In this document: positions 5,981 to 6,360 of the stretch, in pieces | How the letters are laid out: every line of letters begins with the position of its first letter | Numbering within the stretch: the first letter of the stretch is position 1 | DNA from: JBGOUJ01 sp041477005 | Lineage (GTDB): Bacteria > Acidobacteriota > Terriglobia > Bryobacterales > JACQDG01 | Assembly (NCBI GenBank): GCA_041477005.1 | Contig: JBGOUJ010000456.1 | Coordinates: 1-6,360 of the forward strand | Length of the DNA stretch: 6,360 nucleotides | Direction of reading: 5' to 3' | Translations under genes and position numbers: made by a program | Notes under the pieces: model-generated | Databases searched by the model: none | Seen by the model: only the letters and a program-made list of their open reading frames with translations | What the model was told of the DNA's origin: nothing

Positions 5981-6360
5981 ATGGCTGATACTCCCAAGCT
6001 GTTCCGAGTGATGTTGCAGGTGTCCGACCTGGACGAGGCAATTCACTTCTACTGCAAGCTGCTCGATACACCGGGAAGGCCGCTCCGGGGTTCCCGCGCT
6101 TACTTCGATTGCGGCTCCGTGATCCTGGCGATACTCGACCCTACCCCCGGCGGCATTCAGCCCAAGCCCAACGCCGACGACGTCTACTTCTCCGTGACGG
6201 ACCTCGAGGGGGTCCACACGCGGGCGCGTGAGCTGGGATGCCTCTCTAAAGAAGAGGTCCATGACCAAAGCGCCGGCGACATCGTGACTCGTCCCTGGGG
6301 CGAGCGGTCGTTCTACATCGAGGATCCCTGGGGAAACGGGCTTTGCTTCGTGGACGAGAA
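5981..6360 (+). CDS. VOC-superfamily (glyoxalase-fold) protein, 3' end outside window
   Basis: 126 residues are visible and the frame is open at the window edge. The start is supported by AAGAGGA five bases before the ATG. The protein shows two beta-alpha-beta-beta-beta modules of the VOC fold: LFRVMLQVSDLDEAIHFYCKLL (7-28) with YFDCGSVILAILDP, then DVYFSVTDLEGVHTRARELG (67-86) with the closing FYIEDPWGNGLCFVDE (111-126). Most of the domain is therefore present, with only a short tail missing. In glyoxalase I-type metalloenzymes His/Gln and Glu ligands sit at the starts and ends of these strands; here Arg9 and Cys122 appear to occupy two of those places, so metal binding is doubtful. Roles in the superfamily range from glyoxalase and dioxygenase to antibiotic binding; none can be chosen. 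It follows an HxlR regulator, but a 269-base gap and a hairpin-forming repeat separate them. Confidence 0.88.
   Translation, partial: MADTPKLFRVMLQVSDLDEAIHFYCKLLDTPGRPLRGSRAYFDCGSVILAILDPTPGGIQPKPNADDVYFSVTDLEGVHTRARELGCLSKEEVHDQSAGDIVTRPWGERSFYIEDPWGNGLCFVDE

Noticed and set aside
5660..6268. Open frame of 202 codons on the minus strand
   Set aside because: It runs through the CGCAAAG inverted repeat and is antisense to the VOC domain, so it is not a believable gene.

Overview
The window looks like chromosomal DNA from a GC-rich, non-phage bacterium. My best guess is an Acidobacteriota member of the Solibacter/Bryobacterales type, probably from soil. That rests on gene style: an acidobacterial-looking NRAMP C-terminus, a penicillin-acylase homologue that appears to be leaderless, a solo MotB/OmpA protein, a compact HtrA-like protease, and a CGCAAAG-type intergenic repeat. 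It is a recollection-based inference; no rRNA or other marker gene is present to confirm it. I see no tRNA, rRNA, CRISPR array, transposase or phage gene.

Layout, left to right. Positions 1-1091 hold a plus-strand cluster: the 3' end of an NRAMP-type divalent-metal transporter, a strongly ribosome-bound ORF for an 80-residue single-span membrane protein, and a 113-residue basic, soluble protein of unknown function. Spacings of 31 and 19 bases suggest one transcript. After a 79-base gap, a TACAAT box lies just before a GTG that opens a 719-residue penicillin-acylase-family Ntn hydrolase (1171-3330). A MotB-like, OmpA-domain protein follows 13 bases later (3344-4087). Converging on it from the right is a minus-strand pair: an HtrA-like trypsin/PDZ protease (5284-4301), then, overlapping by ATGA, the first roughly 63 codons of an F420-dependent NADP-reductase-like gene. 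That gene loses its family resemblance at about 4116, close to the motB stop, and looks truncated.

Divergent from the protease is an HxlR-family regulator (5361-5711). The 76-base intergenic region between them carries an extended -10 promoter and a perfect 12-base palindrome, so the regulator probably controls itself and perhaps the protease/oxidoreductase operon. Positions 5712-5980 are non-coding and contain a long imperfect inverted repeat built of CGCAAAG-like units. The window ends inside a VOC (glyoxalase-fold) gene starting at 5981.

Working together: the only well-supported functional module is the divergent regulator/protease/oxidoreductase locus, which could be a redox or electrophile stress response. 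The metal-transport cluster and the acylase/MotB pair are separate units. I do not see a clearly new biological system. The most worthwhile leads are the conserved-looking small genes behind the NRAMP transporter, the palindromic operator, the truncated oxidoreductase, and the CGCAAAG repeat.
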